Source: Phenylobacterium sp. (GTDB lineage: Bacteria > Pseudomonadota > Alphaproteobacteria > Caulobacterales > Caulobacteraceae). Taken from it: a DNA stretch of 64,000 nucleotides. The notes under the pieces are model-generated. The model ran no database searches. It worked only from the letters and a program-made list of their open reading frames with translations, and was not told the DNA's origin. The stretch lies in the NCBI RefSeq assembly GCF_004297125.1, contig NZ_SCVD01000006.1:1-64000 (forward strand), read 5' to 3'. The number at the start of each line of letters is the position of its first letter. Within the stretch, counting starts at the first letter, position 1. The position numbers and the translations under genes are program-made. This document shows, piece after piece, positions 55,706 to 64,000 of this stretch.

Positions 55706-57189
55706 GCCCCACGCACGAGCGTTGGTCCCCGCCGGCGCGTGATCCCGACGACGATTCCCCGCGTCTAGAGTGCGGGGTCTTCGGCATCTTCGACGCGCCC
55801 GAGGCCTCTGGCATCACCGCACTCGGCCTGCATGCCCTGCAGCACCGCGGACAGGAGGCCTGCGGCATCGCCTCGTTCGACGGCCAGCGCTATCATACCG
55901 AACGCCATATGGGGTACGTGGGCGACGCGTTCGGCGGCGGCGACCTCAACAAGCGCCTGCCCGGTCACGTGGCCATCGGCCATACCCGCTATTCCACCGC
56001 CGGCGGCAGCTTCATCCGCAACGTACAGCCGATGTTCGCCGACCTCGAGGCGGGCGGGATCGCGCTGGCCCACAACGGCAACCTCACCAACTTCCTGACC
56101 CTGCGCGAGCAACTGGTGCAGGAAGGCGCCATCTTCCAATCGACCTCGGACAGCGAGGCGATCCTGCACCTGATCGCCCGCTCGCGCCGGCCCAAGTTCC
56201 TCGACCGCTTCACCGAGGCGCTGCAACAGATCGAGGGCGGTTACGCCCTGGTCGCCATGACCAACAAGAAGCTGATCGGGGTGCGCGATCCCCTCGGCAT
56301 CCGCCCGCTGGTGCTGGGCGAACTGAATGGCAAGTCGGTGCTCGCCTCCGAGACCTGCGCCCTGGACATGATCGGCGCCAAGTTCGTGCGCGACGTCGAG
56401 CACGGCGAGATGGTGATCATCGACCACCAGGGCGTCCGCAGCTTCCGGCCCTTCCCGGCCCAGCAGGCGCGGCCCTGCATCTTCGAGTACGTCTACTTCG
56501 CCCGCCCCGACTCCGTCGTGAACGGCCGCTCGGTCTATGATGTGCGCAAGCGCATGGGCCGCCGGCTGGCTCAGGAATCCCCCGCCGACATCGACGTCGT
56601 GGTGCCGGTGCCCGACTCGGGCGTGCCCGCCGCCCTCGGATTCGCCCAGGAAGCCGGCGTGCCTTTCGAGATGGGCATCATCCGCAATCACTACGTCGGC
56701 CGCACCTTCATCCAGCCGACCCAGGGCGAGCGGGAGCTAGGCGTTCGCATGAAGTTGGCGCCGAACCGCGCTGTGCTGGCGGGCAAGAAGGTGCTGCTGG
56801 TGGACGACTCCATCGTGCGCGGGACCAACTCGATCCGCGTGGTGAAGATGGTGCGCGAGGCCGGCGCCGCCGAGGTCCACTTGCGCTCGGCCTCGCCACC
56901 GATCCAGTGGCCCGACTACTACGGCATCGACATGCCGGACCGCGACAAGCTGCTGGCGGCCAATCACTCGGTGGAGGAGATCGCCGAGATCCTGGGCGTC
57001 GACTCGATGGGCTACCTGTCGGTAGACGGCCTCTATTGGGCCATGGAAACCGTGCGCGACCCCAAGAACCCGCAGTACACAGACCACTACTTCACCGGCG
57101 AATACCCCACCCGGCTGCTGGACCGGGAGATCGCGCTCGGTCGCAACGAGCTCGTTGAGCGCCAGCTCTCGTTCCTGGTCGACGCGTGA
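55702..57189 (+). CDS. purF: Amidophosphoribosyltransferase
   Basis: A 495-residue enzyme making 5-phosphoribosylamine, the first committed step of purine synthesis. The Ntn nucleophile is Cys24 in LECGVFGIFD, exposed after removal of a short propeptide. The PRPP site is VLLVDDSIVRGTNS. Cysteines around IQWPDYYGIDMP are not a cluster as in the Bacillus-type enzyme; this was not checked fully. Ends in a GTGA overlap with the transporter gene. Confidence 0.97.
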   Translation: MSPTHERWSPPARDPDDDSPRLECGVFGIFDAPEASGITALGLHALQHRGQEACGIASFDGQRYHTERHMGYVGDAFGGGDLNKRLPGHVAIGHTRYSTAGGSFIRNVQPMFADLEAGGIALAHNGNLTNFLTLREQLVQEGAIFQSTSDSEAILHLIARSRRPKFLDRFTEALQQIEGGYALVAMTNKKLIGVRDPLGIRPLVLGELNGKSVLASETCALDMIGAKFVRDVEHGEMVIIDHQGVRSFRPFPAQQARPCIFEYVYFARPDSVVNGRSVYDVRKRMGRRLAQESPADIDVVVPVPDSGVPAALGFAQEAGVPFEMGIIRNHYVGRTFIQPTQGERELGVRMKLAPNRAVLAGKKVLLVDDSIVRGTNSIRVVKMVREAGAAEVHLRSASPPIQWPDYYGIDMPDRDKLLAANHSVEEIAEILGVDSMGYLSVDGLYWAMETVRDPKNPQYTDHYFTGEYPTRLLDREIALGRNELVERQLSFLVDA

Positions 57190-58172
57190 GCCCAGGGCTG
57201 CTCGGGCGGTTCAAGCCCGACTGGTACCTCGTCCTCATCATCCTGGTCGCCGTCGTGGCCTCGGTGTTACCGGCCCGGGGGGAGACCGCGGTCTGGTTCG
57301 GCTGGGTGACCAAGGCGGCGATCGCGCTGGTGTTCTTCCTGCACGGCGCGCGGTTGTCGCGCGAGGCGGTGGTGCGCGGCCTCGCCCACTGGCGGTTGCA
57401 CCTGCTGGTGCTGGCCTGCACGTTCGGCCTGTTTCCGCTGCTGGCGTTGGGCGTGGTCGCCCTGCCCGCCTGGATCACGCCGCCCGAGCTGGCCGCCGGC
57501 CTGATCTACCTCGGGTGCCTGCCCTCGACCATCCAGAGCTCCGTCGCCTTCGTCAGCGTCGCGCGCGGCGACGTCCCGGCCGCGGTGGCCTCGGCGTCCG
57601 CCTCGAACCTGCTGGGCGTCTTCCTGACACCGCTGCTGGTGGGCGTCCTGCTTCACGCCCAGGGCGGAGTCAGCGCCTCGTCCTTCTGGGCTATCGTGGC
57701 CCAGCTCCTGATCCCGTTCGTGGCCGGCCAGCTGCTGCGGCCCTGGATCGGGGACTGGGTGAAGGCCAAGCACGGCGTACTGTCCAGACTGGATCGCGGT
57801 TCGATCCTGCTGGTGGTCTACACCGCGTTCTCTGGTGCGGTGGTGGCCGGGGTCTGGAGCATGCTTAGCGTGTTCGACCTCGTCCGGCTGCTGGTGATCT
57901 GCGCGGTGATGCTGGGCGTGGTCCTGGCCGCCACGGCCTTCGCGGCCCGCGCCCTAGGTTTCTCCAAGGAAGACGAGATCGCCATCGTCTTCTGCGGCTC
58001 GAAGAAGTCGCTGGCCAGCGGGGCGCCGATGGCCGCGGCGATCTTCGCGCCCGCTGTGGCCGGCGTCGCCCTCATCCCGCTGATGATCTTCCACCAGATC
58101 CAGCTCATGGCCTGCGCCGCCATCGCCCGGCGCTACGCCCAGCGGCCTGACACGGAAGCCCAAAGCGGCTAG
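57186..58172 (+). CDS. SBF-like bile acid:sodium symporter family protein
   Basis: A 328-residue membrane protein with about ten helices of the SBF-like branch of the BASS family: WYLVLIILVAVVASVLPARG start, LFFLHGARLSREAV-type motif (here FFLHGARLSREAVV), LPSTIQSSVAFVSVARGD and CGSKKSLASGAPMA, which are family signatures. Substrate unknown. Coupled to purF by overlap and followed 11 bases later by an SDR gene. Confidence 0.92.
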   Translation: MSPGLLGRFKPDWYLVLIILVAVVASVLPARGETAVWFGWVTKAAIALVFFLHGARLSREAVVRGLAHWRLHLLVLACTFGLFPLLALGVVALPAWITPPELAAGLIYLGCLPSTIQSSVAFVSVARGDVPAAVASASASNLLGVFLTPLLVGVLLHAQGGVSASSFWAIVAQLLIPFVAGQLLRPWIGDWVKAKHGVLSRLDRGSILLVVYTAFSGAVVAGVWSMLSVFDLVRLLVICAVMLGVVLAATAFAARALGFSKEDEIAIVFCGSKKSLASGAPMAAAIFAPAVAGVALIPLMIFHQIQLMACAAIARRYAQRPDTEAQSG

Positions 58173-58183
58173 AGAGCCGGCCC

Positions 58184-58930
58184 ATGTCCGAACTGCCTCT
58201 CAAAGACCGCATCGCCCTCGTCACCGGCGCCAGCCGCGGGATCGGCAAGGCCGCCGCCCTGGCCCTCACCAACGCCGGCGCCCACGTCGTGGCCGTCGCC
58301 CGCACGCCAGGCGCGCTGGAAGCCCTGGACGACGAGATCCGTGCCGCCACAGGCCAGCCGGCCACCCTCGTGCCCATGGACATCGGCGAGGTCGATGGCC
58401 TGGACCAATTGGGCCGGGCCATCCACGACCGCTTCGGGCGTCTGGATATCCTGGTTCATGCCGCCGCCCTGCTGGGTTCGCTTACCCCGGTCTCCCACAT
58501 CGAGCCCAAGCACTGGGACCGGGTCGTCGCCGTGAACCTGACCGGGTCCTTCCGCCTGATCCGCAGCGTGGAGCCGCTGCTGCGGGCGTCCGAGCATCCG
58601 CGGGCTATCTTCCTGACCAGCGGCCGTGCCGGCCGACCCAAGGCGTTCTGGGGAACCTATGGGGTCACCAAGGCGGGGCTGGAGCACCTGGTGCGGACCT
58701 GGGCGGACGAGCTCGAGCAGACCAAGGTCCGCGCGATCCTGCTCGACCCCGGCGTTATGCGCACGCGGATGCGGGCCGAAGCGATGCCGGGCGAGGATCC
58801 CTCCACGCTGCCCGACCCGTCCGAGATCGGACCGCTGATCGTCGAGCTGGCCCAGGCGGACCTGGGCCTGCCCGCGGCTAACGTGGCCTTTTCGACGTGG
58901 AAGATGGCCGGGACGCTCGCTTCGGCTTAG
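58184..58930 (+). CDS. Short-chain dehydrogenase/reductase
   Basis: A 248-residue classical SDR. Cofactor motif [13 protein letters not shown], NxAA-type [11 protein letters not shown], and the catalytic Ser with the YxxxK motif in [22 protein letters not shown]. Substrate unknown. Its last 53 bases overlap the 3' end of the convergent der gene. Probably the last gene of the radA-purF operon. Confidence 0.92.
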   Translation: MSELPLKDRIALVTGASRGIGKAAALALTNAGAHVVAVARTPGALEALDDEIRAATGQPATLVPMDIGEVDGLDQLGRAIHDRFGRLDILVHAAALLGSLTPVSHIEPKHWDRVVAVNLTGSFRLIRSVEPLLRASEHPRAIFLTSGRAGRPKAFWGTYGVTKAGLEHLVRTWADELEQTKVRAILLDPGVMRTRMRAEAMPGEDPSTLPDPSEIGPLIVELAQADLGLPAANVAFSTWKMAGTLASA

Positions 58931-60458
58931 TGCCGGGACGCGAAAGCTTGGCCGCCCGGCCGCGCGGATTGCCGGCCTTGACCTTCTTGGGCTTCGAGGG
59001 AGCCTTGGGCCGGCCCTCGGCGCCCTCCTTGGCCTTGGCCGCGGCGGTCCGGCGGGTCCTAGCCGCCAGGCCGGTCTTCGCTTCCGATGGCTTGGCGCGG
59101 GTCAGGCCCGAACCGCTTTTCTCCTCGCCCTCCGCGAAGGGATTCTTGTTCGAGCGCACGGTCAGCCGGATCGGGACGCCCGGCAGGTCGAAGCTCTCGC
59201 GGATCGAGTTCACCAGGTAGCGCTTGTAGTGGTCGGGCAGCTGGTCGGCCCGGCTGGCGAACAGCACGAAGGTCGGGGGCCGCGCCTTGGTCTGCGCCAT
59301 GTACTTGGGCTTCACGCGGCGGCCGCCCACCGCTGGCGGCGGATGGCGCTCGACGGCCATCTTCAGCCAGTCGTTCAGGTCGCGGGTCTTCACCTTGGTC
59401 GACCAGTCGGTATGGGCCTTGATCACCGCCGGCATCAGCTTGGTCAGGCCGTAGCCGGTCTCGGCCGACAGGGCCACGACGGGCGAGCCCTTGAGCTGCG
59501 GCAGCAGGCGGGCCGCCTCCTCCACGAACTCCTGCAGCTTGGAGTGCGGATCCTCGACGAGGTCCCACTTGGCCAGGCAGTAGACCAGGGCGCGGCCCTC
59601 GCGCTCGACGAGGTCGGCGATCTGCAGGTCCTGGATCTCGAACGGGTGGGTGGCGTCCATCACCAGGATCACGACCTCGGCGAAGGTGATCGCGCGGATG
59701 GAGTCGTGGGTGGAGAGCTTTTCCAGCTTCTCCTGGACCCTCGCCTTGCGGCGCAGGCCAGCGGTGTCGACCAGGCGGATAGCGCGGTCGTCCCAGGTCC
59801 AGTCCACGGGAATGGCGTCGCGGGTGATCCCCGCCTCGGGGCCGGTCAGCATCCGGTCTTCGCCGATCAGCCGGTTCACCAAGGTCGACTTGCCCGCATT
59901 CGGGCGACCGACGATGGCGATGCTGATCGGCTTGTCGGCCTCTTCGCCGGGCTCATCGTCCTCGTCGGGCGCCAGGGCGGCCACGGCCTGGTAGAGGTCG
60001 GCCATCCCCTCGCCGTGCTCGGCCGAGATCGGGATCGGCTCGCCCAGACCCAGGCCGAAGGCTTCCAACACCCCGGACTCCGAGGCCTTGCTCTCCGACT
60101 TGTTCGCGCACAGCACGACCGGCTTGCCCTTGCGGCGCAGCACGTCGGCGAAGATCTCGTCGGCCGGCGTCACGCCCTCGCGGGCGTCGATGACGAAGAG
60201 GGACGCGTCGGCCTCGTCGACGGCCAGCTCGGTCTGGACCCGCATGCGGGCCTCCAGGCTCTCGTCGGTGACGTCCTCGAAGCCGGCCGTGTCGATCAGC
60301 TCAAGGTCGAGGTCGCCCAGCCGGCCCGTGCCAAACCGGCGGTCACGGGTAACCCCCGGCTGGTCGTCGACGATGGCGAGCTTTCGGCCCGCCAGCCGGT
60401 TGAACAAAGTGGATTTGCCGACGTTCGGTCGCCCGACAATCGCGAGTTTCAGCGCCAT
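58878..60458 (-). CDS. der: GTPase Der (EngA)
   Basis: A 526-residue tandem-GTPase needed for 50S ribosome assembly. Both G domains are complete: [19 protein letters not shown] and NKSE in the first; [25 protein letters not shown] and AKWDLVE in the second, followed by the KH-like domain ([12 protein letters not shown]). It has a Lys/Arg/Ala-rich C-terminal tail of about 70 residues beyond the usual 440-460. Starts at ATG 60458, 22 bases after bamB. Confidence 0.97.
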   Translation of the reverse strand: MALKLAIVGRPNVGKSTLFNRLAGRKLAIVDDQPGVTRDRRFGTGRLGDLDLELIDTAGFEDVTDESLEARMRVQTELAVDEADASLFVIDAREGVTPADEIFADVLRRKGKPVVLCANKSESKASESGVLEAFGLGLGEPIPISAEHGEGMADLYQAVAALAPDEDDEPGEEADKPISIAIVGRPNAGKSTLVNRLIGEDRMLTGPEAGITRDAIPVDWTWDDRAIRLVDTAGLRRKARVQEKLEKLSTHDSIRAITFAEVVILVMDATHPFEIQDLQIADLVEREGRALVYCLAKWDLVEDPHSKLQEFVEEAARLLPQLKGSPVVALSAETGYGLTKLMPAVIKAHTDWSTKVKTRDLNDWLKMAVERHPPPAVGGRRVKPKYMAQTKARPPTFVLFASRADQLPDHYKRYLVNSIRESFDLPGVPIRLTVRSNKNPFAEGEEKSGSGLTRAKPSEAKTGLAARTRRTAAAKAKEGAEGRPKAPSKPKKVKAGNPRGRAAKLSRPGTKPKRASRPSSTSKRPR

Positions 60459-60480
60459 GCCGGGGACTGTACCTGCCTGA

Positions 60481-61866
60481 TCAGCGAATCGCGATCAGGT
60501 CGGCCTCCTCTGTGACCACATAAACGGTGTCGCCCATGGCGATCGGCGAGAGCGTCGAGGCGCCCTTGATCTCGATACGCTTGGCGATCTCGCCCGTCTT
60601 GGCGTTCAGGGCCACCATCTGGCCCGTTTGGCCGACGATCAGCAGCTTGTCGCCGGCAAGCAGCGGACCGGACCAGACCGGCTTGTTCTGCCGCTGGCCG
60701 CCGATGCCGAGGATGCCGCCCTTCTTCTTGGCCTTGAAGCCCTCGTTCAGGTTGCGGATCCAGTAGATCTGGCCGTTCTCGCGGCTGGCGCAGATCACAT
60801 CGCCGGCCTTGGAAACCACATAGACCACATCCCCCGCGGGCCAGGGCGCGGTCACGCCCACCACCGGCAGGGTCCAGCGCGCCTGGCCGGTGCGCAGGTC
60901 GGTGGCGGCGAACACGCCCGAATGGCTGACTGCGAAGACGTCGCCCTGGTAGATCACCGGGCGGCCGGGGATGTCGCGGATCTCGGACAGCGCGCTGGTG
61001 CGGCTGGCGCGCGACAGGGCCTCGTTCCACAGGTCGTTGCCGTTGGACGCGCGCAGCGCCACAAGCTCGCCCGAGCCGAAGGCGGCCACCACCGTGTCGC
61101 CCGAGATCGCCGGGCTGGAGGCCGACAGGATGCGGGCCGTCTCGGACAGCGCCTGGTAGGTCCAGGACGGCGTGCCCGTCGCCGCATCGAAGGTCATCAG
61201 GGTGTTGTCGAGCGAGACCACGAACACCCGGCCGCCCGAGACGTTCGGCGCGCCATGGATGGATTCCGGGGTCTTGGTCCGCCAGCCGACGGCGCCGGTC
61301 TTGGCGTCCATCTGCATGACTTCGCGGTAGCCCGACGAAACGTAGAGCTTGCCGTCGGCGTAGGCCATGCCGCCGCCGAAAGCGAGCTTGTCGCGCTTGT
61401 TGTCGCCGGGGTTGGTGGCCGTGCGCCAGATCTGCGAGCCCGAGCGTGCGTCCACCGCGACCACGCGGGCGTCGGCGTCCATCAGGAACACCTTGCCGTC
61501 GGCGGCCACCGGCGGGGCGGTCACGTAGCGGCCGCGCTTCTGGCCTTGGCCGAAGCTCTTGCGCCAGGCGATGGAGACGTTGGCGCCCGCGGCCACGTTG
61601 CCGACCGCCTGCTCCGCGTTGCCGCCGGGCAGCGGCCAAGCCGTGACGGTCTCGGCCGGCGGCAGGGCGAAGTCGACGCCCTTCAGGGCCTCGGCCGGCT
61701 CCAGCAGCTGATCGGCGGGGATGATCGAGATGCGCTGGCCTTCGCCGGCGAGCTCGGCGGGGCCCTTGTCCTTCTTGCCGAAGGGATTGAGATTGCTGAC
61801 GGTCGAGCATCCGCTCGCGCCGAGCGCCGCGATGAGGACGGCGGCGAGGATCGTGCGGCGGATCAT
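60481..61866 (-). CDS. bamB: Outer-membrane assembly lipoprotein BamB
   Basis: A 461-residue beta-propeller lipoprotein of the BAM complex that inserts outer-membrane proteins. The lipobox is GASGC with Cys20. Repeated PQQ-like blade motifs ([39 protein letters not shown]) run through the sequence. The neighbours der and a YfgM-like gene match the order in other proteobacteria. ATG 61866 overlaps the upstream stop codon. Confidence 0.95.
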   Translation of the reverse strand: MIRRTILAAVLIAALGASGCSTVSNLNPFGKKDKGPAELAGEGQRISIIPADQLLEPAEALKGVDFALPPAETVTAWPLPGGNAEQAVGNVAAGANVSIAWRKSFGQGQKRGRYVTAPPVAADGKVFLMDADARVVAVDARSGSQIWRTATNPGDNKRDKLAFGGGMAYADGKLYVSSGYREVMQMDAKTGAVGWRTKTPESIHGAPNVSGGRVFVVSLDNTLMTFDAATGTPSWTYQALSETARILSASSPAISGDTVVAAFGSGELVALRASNGNDLWNEALSRASRTSALSEIRDIPGRPVIYQGDVFAVSHSGVFAATDLRTGQARWTLPVVGVTAPWPAGDVVYVVSKAGDVICASRENGQIYWIRNLNEGFKAKKKGGILGIGGQRQNKPVWSGPLLAGDKLLIVGQTGQMVALNAKTGEIAKRIEIKGASTLSPIAMGDTVYVVTEEADLIAIR

Positions 61867-62636
61867 TGCGGAGCGGGGCCTTGCGGTTGCGGCTGGGCGC
61901 CCGGCGGCGGGCCGATCACGGCGCCAGGGTCGATGGTCATCGGCGGCGGCAGCGCCTGGGCGGCCTTCACCACGGCTGGCACGGCCTTGGCCGAACCCGA
62001 ATCGATCAGGCCGATTGCGGCCTGTGCGCGAGCTTGGGCGCCCTGCTGAGCGTCCAGGGACTGCGAGATCAGCACGAACTCGCCGCGCGCGCCGGCCAGG
62101 TCGCCGGCATTCAGCTTGGCGAAGGCCAGCGCCTCGCGGGCCTGCACCCGATAGGGGTGGCCCTCTTCCATCAGCGGCTTCAAGCGCCCCTCCAAGTCCT
62201 TAAGAGAGGCGGTGTCGAGGAGCGCGAAGGCGGATTTGAGGCGGGCGGCGTCTCCGACGATCGGATCGGGCGCGGCGGCGGCGGCCTCGTCGAACAGCTT
62301 CACGGCCTCGGCCGGCTTGCGGGCCTCCATCGCGAAGGCGCCGAGGTGCATCAGCGACAGCGCCTTGTAGGCCTTGGCGTGGGACTTCGAGACCTCGGTC
62401 CAGAGCTGCTGGGCCTTGGTCTTGTCGCCGGCGACCATGGCGTCCACGGCGGCGGAATACTGCTCGGACGCGGTGGCGATCTGCTTGTTGCGGTAGCTGT
62501 CGTAGCCCCAGTAGCCCAGGGTGGCGATGAGCGCGGCGGCGGCGATCCCCAGCATCCAAGGCAGCGCCCTGCGGGCGAACTGCTTGTAGCGGTCGGAGCG
62601 AAGCTGCTCTTCGACCTCTTCGAATAGATCCGTCAC
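61863..62636 (-). CDS. YfgM-like TPR membrane protein
   Basis: A 257-residue protein: cytoplasmic N terminus (FEEVEEQLRSDRYKQFARR), one membrane helix near 28-48, and periplasmic TPR-like helices (AKAYKALSLMHLGAFAMEA, DAARLKSAFALLD), ending in a Pro/Gln-rich tail. This is the layout of YfgM, a SecYEG-associated factor whose gene also precedes bamB in enterobacteria. Starts at GTG 62636 with GGAG 11 bases upstream. Confidence 0.88.
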   Translation of the reverse strand: MTDLFEEVEEQLRSDRYKQFARRALPWMLGIAAAALIATLGYWGYDSYRNKQIATASEQYSAAVDAMVAGDKTKAQQLWTEVSKSHAKAYKALSLMHLGAFAMEARKPAEAVKLFDEAAAAAPDPIVGDAARLKSAFALLDTASLKDLEGRLKPLMEEGHPYRVQAREALAFAKLNAGDLAGARGEFVLISQSLDAQQGAQARAQAAIGLIDSGSAKAVPAVVKAAQALPPPMTIDPGAVIGPPPGAQPQPQGPAPQ

Positions 62637-62733
62637 TTCAGGGGGGCTCCGGCCGCGGGGTGTCGCTTAAACGAGCGCGGAACCTATAGCGGCCCGCCCC
62701 GCGCCTCAAGTGCAGGTGGAGTGGTGGGGAGGA

Positions 62734-63108
62734 TCAGATCTCCTCGATCACCCGCGCCAGCACGAAACCCATGGTCAGGACCGCCACGCCGACGGCGATC
62801 CACAGGCCGTAGCCGCCCGACAGGGCCGAGACCATGTCGGTGGTGGGCGTGACGCGGGCAAGCCCCTGGCTGAGCACGCGGGCCGACTGCTCGGCGTTCT
62901 CCACCTGCGAGAAAACGTTGGACATCACGAGCTGGCTGGCGCCGATCACGCCGCCGGCAAGGCCCGCGGCGCCCAGCAGCCAGCGCCGCGCCGTCCAGCC
63001 GCGGTCCAGCCGGCGCTCGATGCGCTGGGCGAAGGCCGCGGCGTCCGGCAGTTCCGGCGCGTCCGAGAACAGGCGCTCGAGCCGCCGCTCGAAATCGATC
63101 TCAGCCAT
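62734..63108 (-). CDS. Membrane protein paired with the ECF sigma factor, putative anti-sigma
   Basis: A 124-residue protein with an N-terminal cytoplasmic part (FERRLERLFSDAPELPDAAAFAQRIERRLDRGW) and two membrane helices (about residues 43-60 and 101-119). No HxxxCxxC zinc anti-sigma motif. The start ATG at 63108 overlaps the sigma gene's end by 8 bases, so the two are coupled; an anti-sigma role is inferred from that arrangement. Confidence 0.78.
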   Translation of the reverse strand: MAEIDFERRLERLFSDAPELPDAAAFAQRIERRLDRGWTARRWLLGAAGLAGGVIGASQLVMSNVFSQVENAEQSARVLSQGLARVTPTTDMVSALSGGYGLWIAVGVAVLTMGFVLARVIEEI

Positions 63109-63694
63109 TGCCGCGCCTCCCTTCAAGAACCGCGTCGCCCCCCGGCGCCAATCGCGCTCGGAGCTTATCCAGACCACGTTTGACATGTGATTTGACCGTT
63201 CCAAGCGGCAGGTTCAAGGCATCCGCCGCCTCGCCGTGAGACAGGCCCGCCCCGTAGCACATAGAGACGCACAGCCGCTCGGCCACGGAGAGGCCCTTCA
63301 TCGCCTCGTCCAGGTCGATGCGGTGGTCGGCGTCGCGGGTCCCGTTGTCGGCCTCATCGGCCATTCCTTCTTCCGCCGCGAGCGCACTGAGGCGCTTCTC
63401 GCGTTGCAGGCGGCGCAGATAGAGTCTGGCCGCAATACGCTTTACCCAGCCCGCGAAGGTCCCCTCCCCCCGGAACTCGGCGATCCGCTCGAACGCCGCC
63501 AGGAACGCGTCCTGGGCCACGTCGTCGGACTCGGCCGCCTGGGCGCCCATGCGGCGCAGCAGGTGGCGTACCCCTGAGCTGTGCCGGCGCACCAGCTCCC
63601 CGAAGGCGCGCCGCTCGCCGGCCGCGGCGTAGGAGCAGAGCTCCACGTCGTGCAGGCTGGCGTAGCTCGAATGATTGGCGCCCGGCATGGGCAT
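63101..63694 (-). CDS. ECF-type RNA polymerase sigma factor
   Basis: A 197-residue sigma factor with region 2 (ESDDVAQDAFLAAFERIAEFRG, TFAGWVKRIAARLYLRR) and region 4 (LSVAERLCVSMCYGAGLSHGEAADALNLPLGTVKSHVKRG). No C-terminal extension. Two Met codons are available (63694 and 63688). Upstream is the DUF6249-like gene, 19 bases away, on the same strand. Confidence 0.93.
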   Translation of the reverse strand: MPMPGANHSSYASLHDVELCSYAAAGERRAFGELVRRHSSGVRHLLRRMGAQAAESDDVAQDAFLAAFERIAEFRGEGTFAGWVKRIAARLYLRRLQREKRLSALAAEEGMADEADNGTRDADHRIDLDEAMKGLSVAERLCVSMCYGAGLSHGEAADALNLPLGTVKSHVKRGLDKLRARLAPGGDAVLEGRRGNG

Positions 63695-63713
63695 GATCCC
63701 CCGTCCGGCGCGC

Positions 63714-64000
63714 CTAGGACCTGCTCTTGTTGAGGAGGCCCAGGGCGATGAACGCCAGCCCGATGAAGATCGGGAAGGTGGCAAGACCGAGGCACGGGAA
63801 CAGCGCATCCGGTTCCTCGAAGCTGAGCACGGCGCCCAGGGCGGCGAAGCCGATCCCAACGCCCAGCCAGATGATGCCGGTTCGCAGGTCGCGTTGCGGC
63901 GACGGCGGCAGGCCCGGGCTGCGGACGTTGCTCGACATCGCATCGATCACCTCGGCCGGGAGGGGCTGCCCCTTCTCGATGGCGACACGCAGCGTCTCGG
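63714..64000 (-). CDS. DUF6249-like membrane protein, 5' end outside window
   Basis: The frame is open to the window edge, so only the C-terminal 94 residues are seen. The segment RVAIEKGQPLPAEVIDAM just before an internal GTG looks like the 'ALIEKG' region that precedes the helices in DUF6249-type proteins, so the gene is judged to start beyond 64000. Two membrane helices follow, and the tail ends NKSRS. It lies upstream of the ECF sigma gene in the same direction. Confidence 0.75.
   Translation of the reverse strand, partial: ETLRVAIEKGQPLPAEVIDAMSSNVRSPGLPPSPQRDLRTGIIWLGVGIGFAALGAVLSFEEPDALFPCLGLATFPIFIGLAFIALGLLNKSRS

Overview
The window is about two thirds G+C and its gene content and order point to an alphaproteobacterium of the Caulobacterales, most likely Phenylobacterium or a close relative (inference). 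Supporting marks are a complete nuo operon with extra small genes, a CtrA-type regulator with a 230-residue length almost equal to Caulobacter CtrA, the fabD-fabG-acpP-fabF-mltG-yicC-gmk block, the dnaB / alr / radA-cvpA-purF neighbourhood, and an alphaproteobacterial LexA box (GAAC-N7-GAAC).

Layout. 1-16,103 (minus): the complete 14-subunit respiratory complex I operon, nuoABCDEFGHIJKLMN, most genes joined by 4-base start/stop overlaps. Four non-core genes sit inside it: an NTF2-like protein (nuoD-nuoE), a 70-residue membrane protein (nuoE-nuoF), a 263-residue membrane-anchored protein of clearly lower G+C (nuoF-nuoG), and a small lipoprotein (nuoH-nuoI). A tRNA-Asp lies just upstream. 16.5-24.2 kb: signalling and envelope genes: a CHASE4 hybrid histidine kinase divergent from a CtrA paralogue whose receiver domain has lost the phosphoacceptor aspartate, an exported Ntn acylase, an MliC-type lipoprotein and an HWE/HisKA_2-like kinase. 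24.3-34.5 kb: accessory metabolism: an exported TolB-propeller/amidohydrolase fusion, a TetR regulator, an exported GST-like protein, a zinc-free reductase, S-formylglutathione hydrolase, an Excalibur-domain protein, an RhtA-like exporter and several unknowns. 34.5-38.4 kb: an orphan terminase-small-subunit-like protein with a LexA box at its promoter, two small membrane proteins and a PAS-PAS hybrid kinase.

38.6-45.5 kb (minus): the fatty-acid synthesis and cell-wall block fabD-fabG-acpP-fabF-mltG-yicC-gmk followed by a GFA-family protein. Two 141-bp copies of a long-stem palindromic repeat are inserted here, each immediately before the ribosome binding site of the next gene. 45.5-49 kb (plus): a zinc alcohol dehydrogenase, an exported peroxiredoxin and rpsF-rpsR-rplI with a strong terminator. 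49-58.9 kb: dnaB, alr, two Yip1-family proteins (minus), radA-cvpA-purF-SBF-like transporter-SDR. 58.9-64 kb (minus): der, bamB with its YfgM-like partner, and an ECF sigma factor with a membrane partner, ending in a DUF6249-like gene cut by the window edge.

Most of the window is housekeeping. The parts most worth a second look are the pseudo-receiver CtrA paralogue with a palindrome in front of it, the paired hairpin repeats in the fab-gmk block, the SOS-box-linked terminase-like gene and the low-G+C insertion inside the nuo operon. No CRISPR array, transposase or intact prophage was seen.
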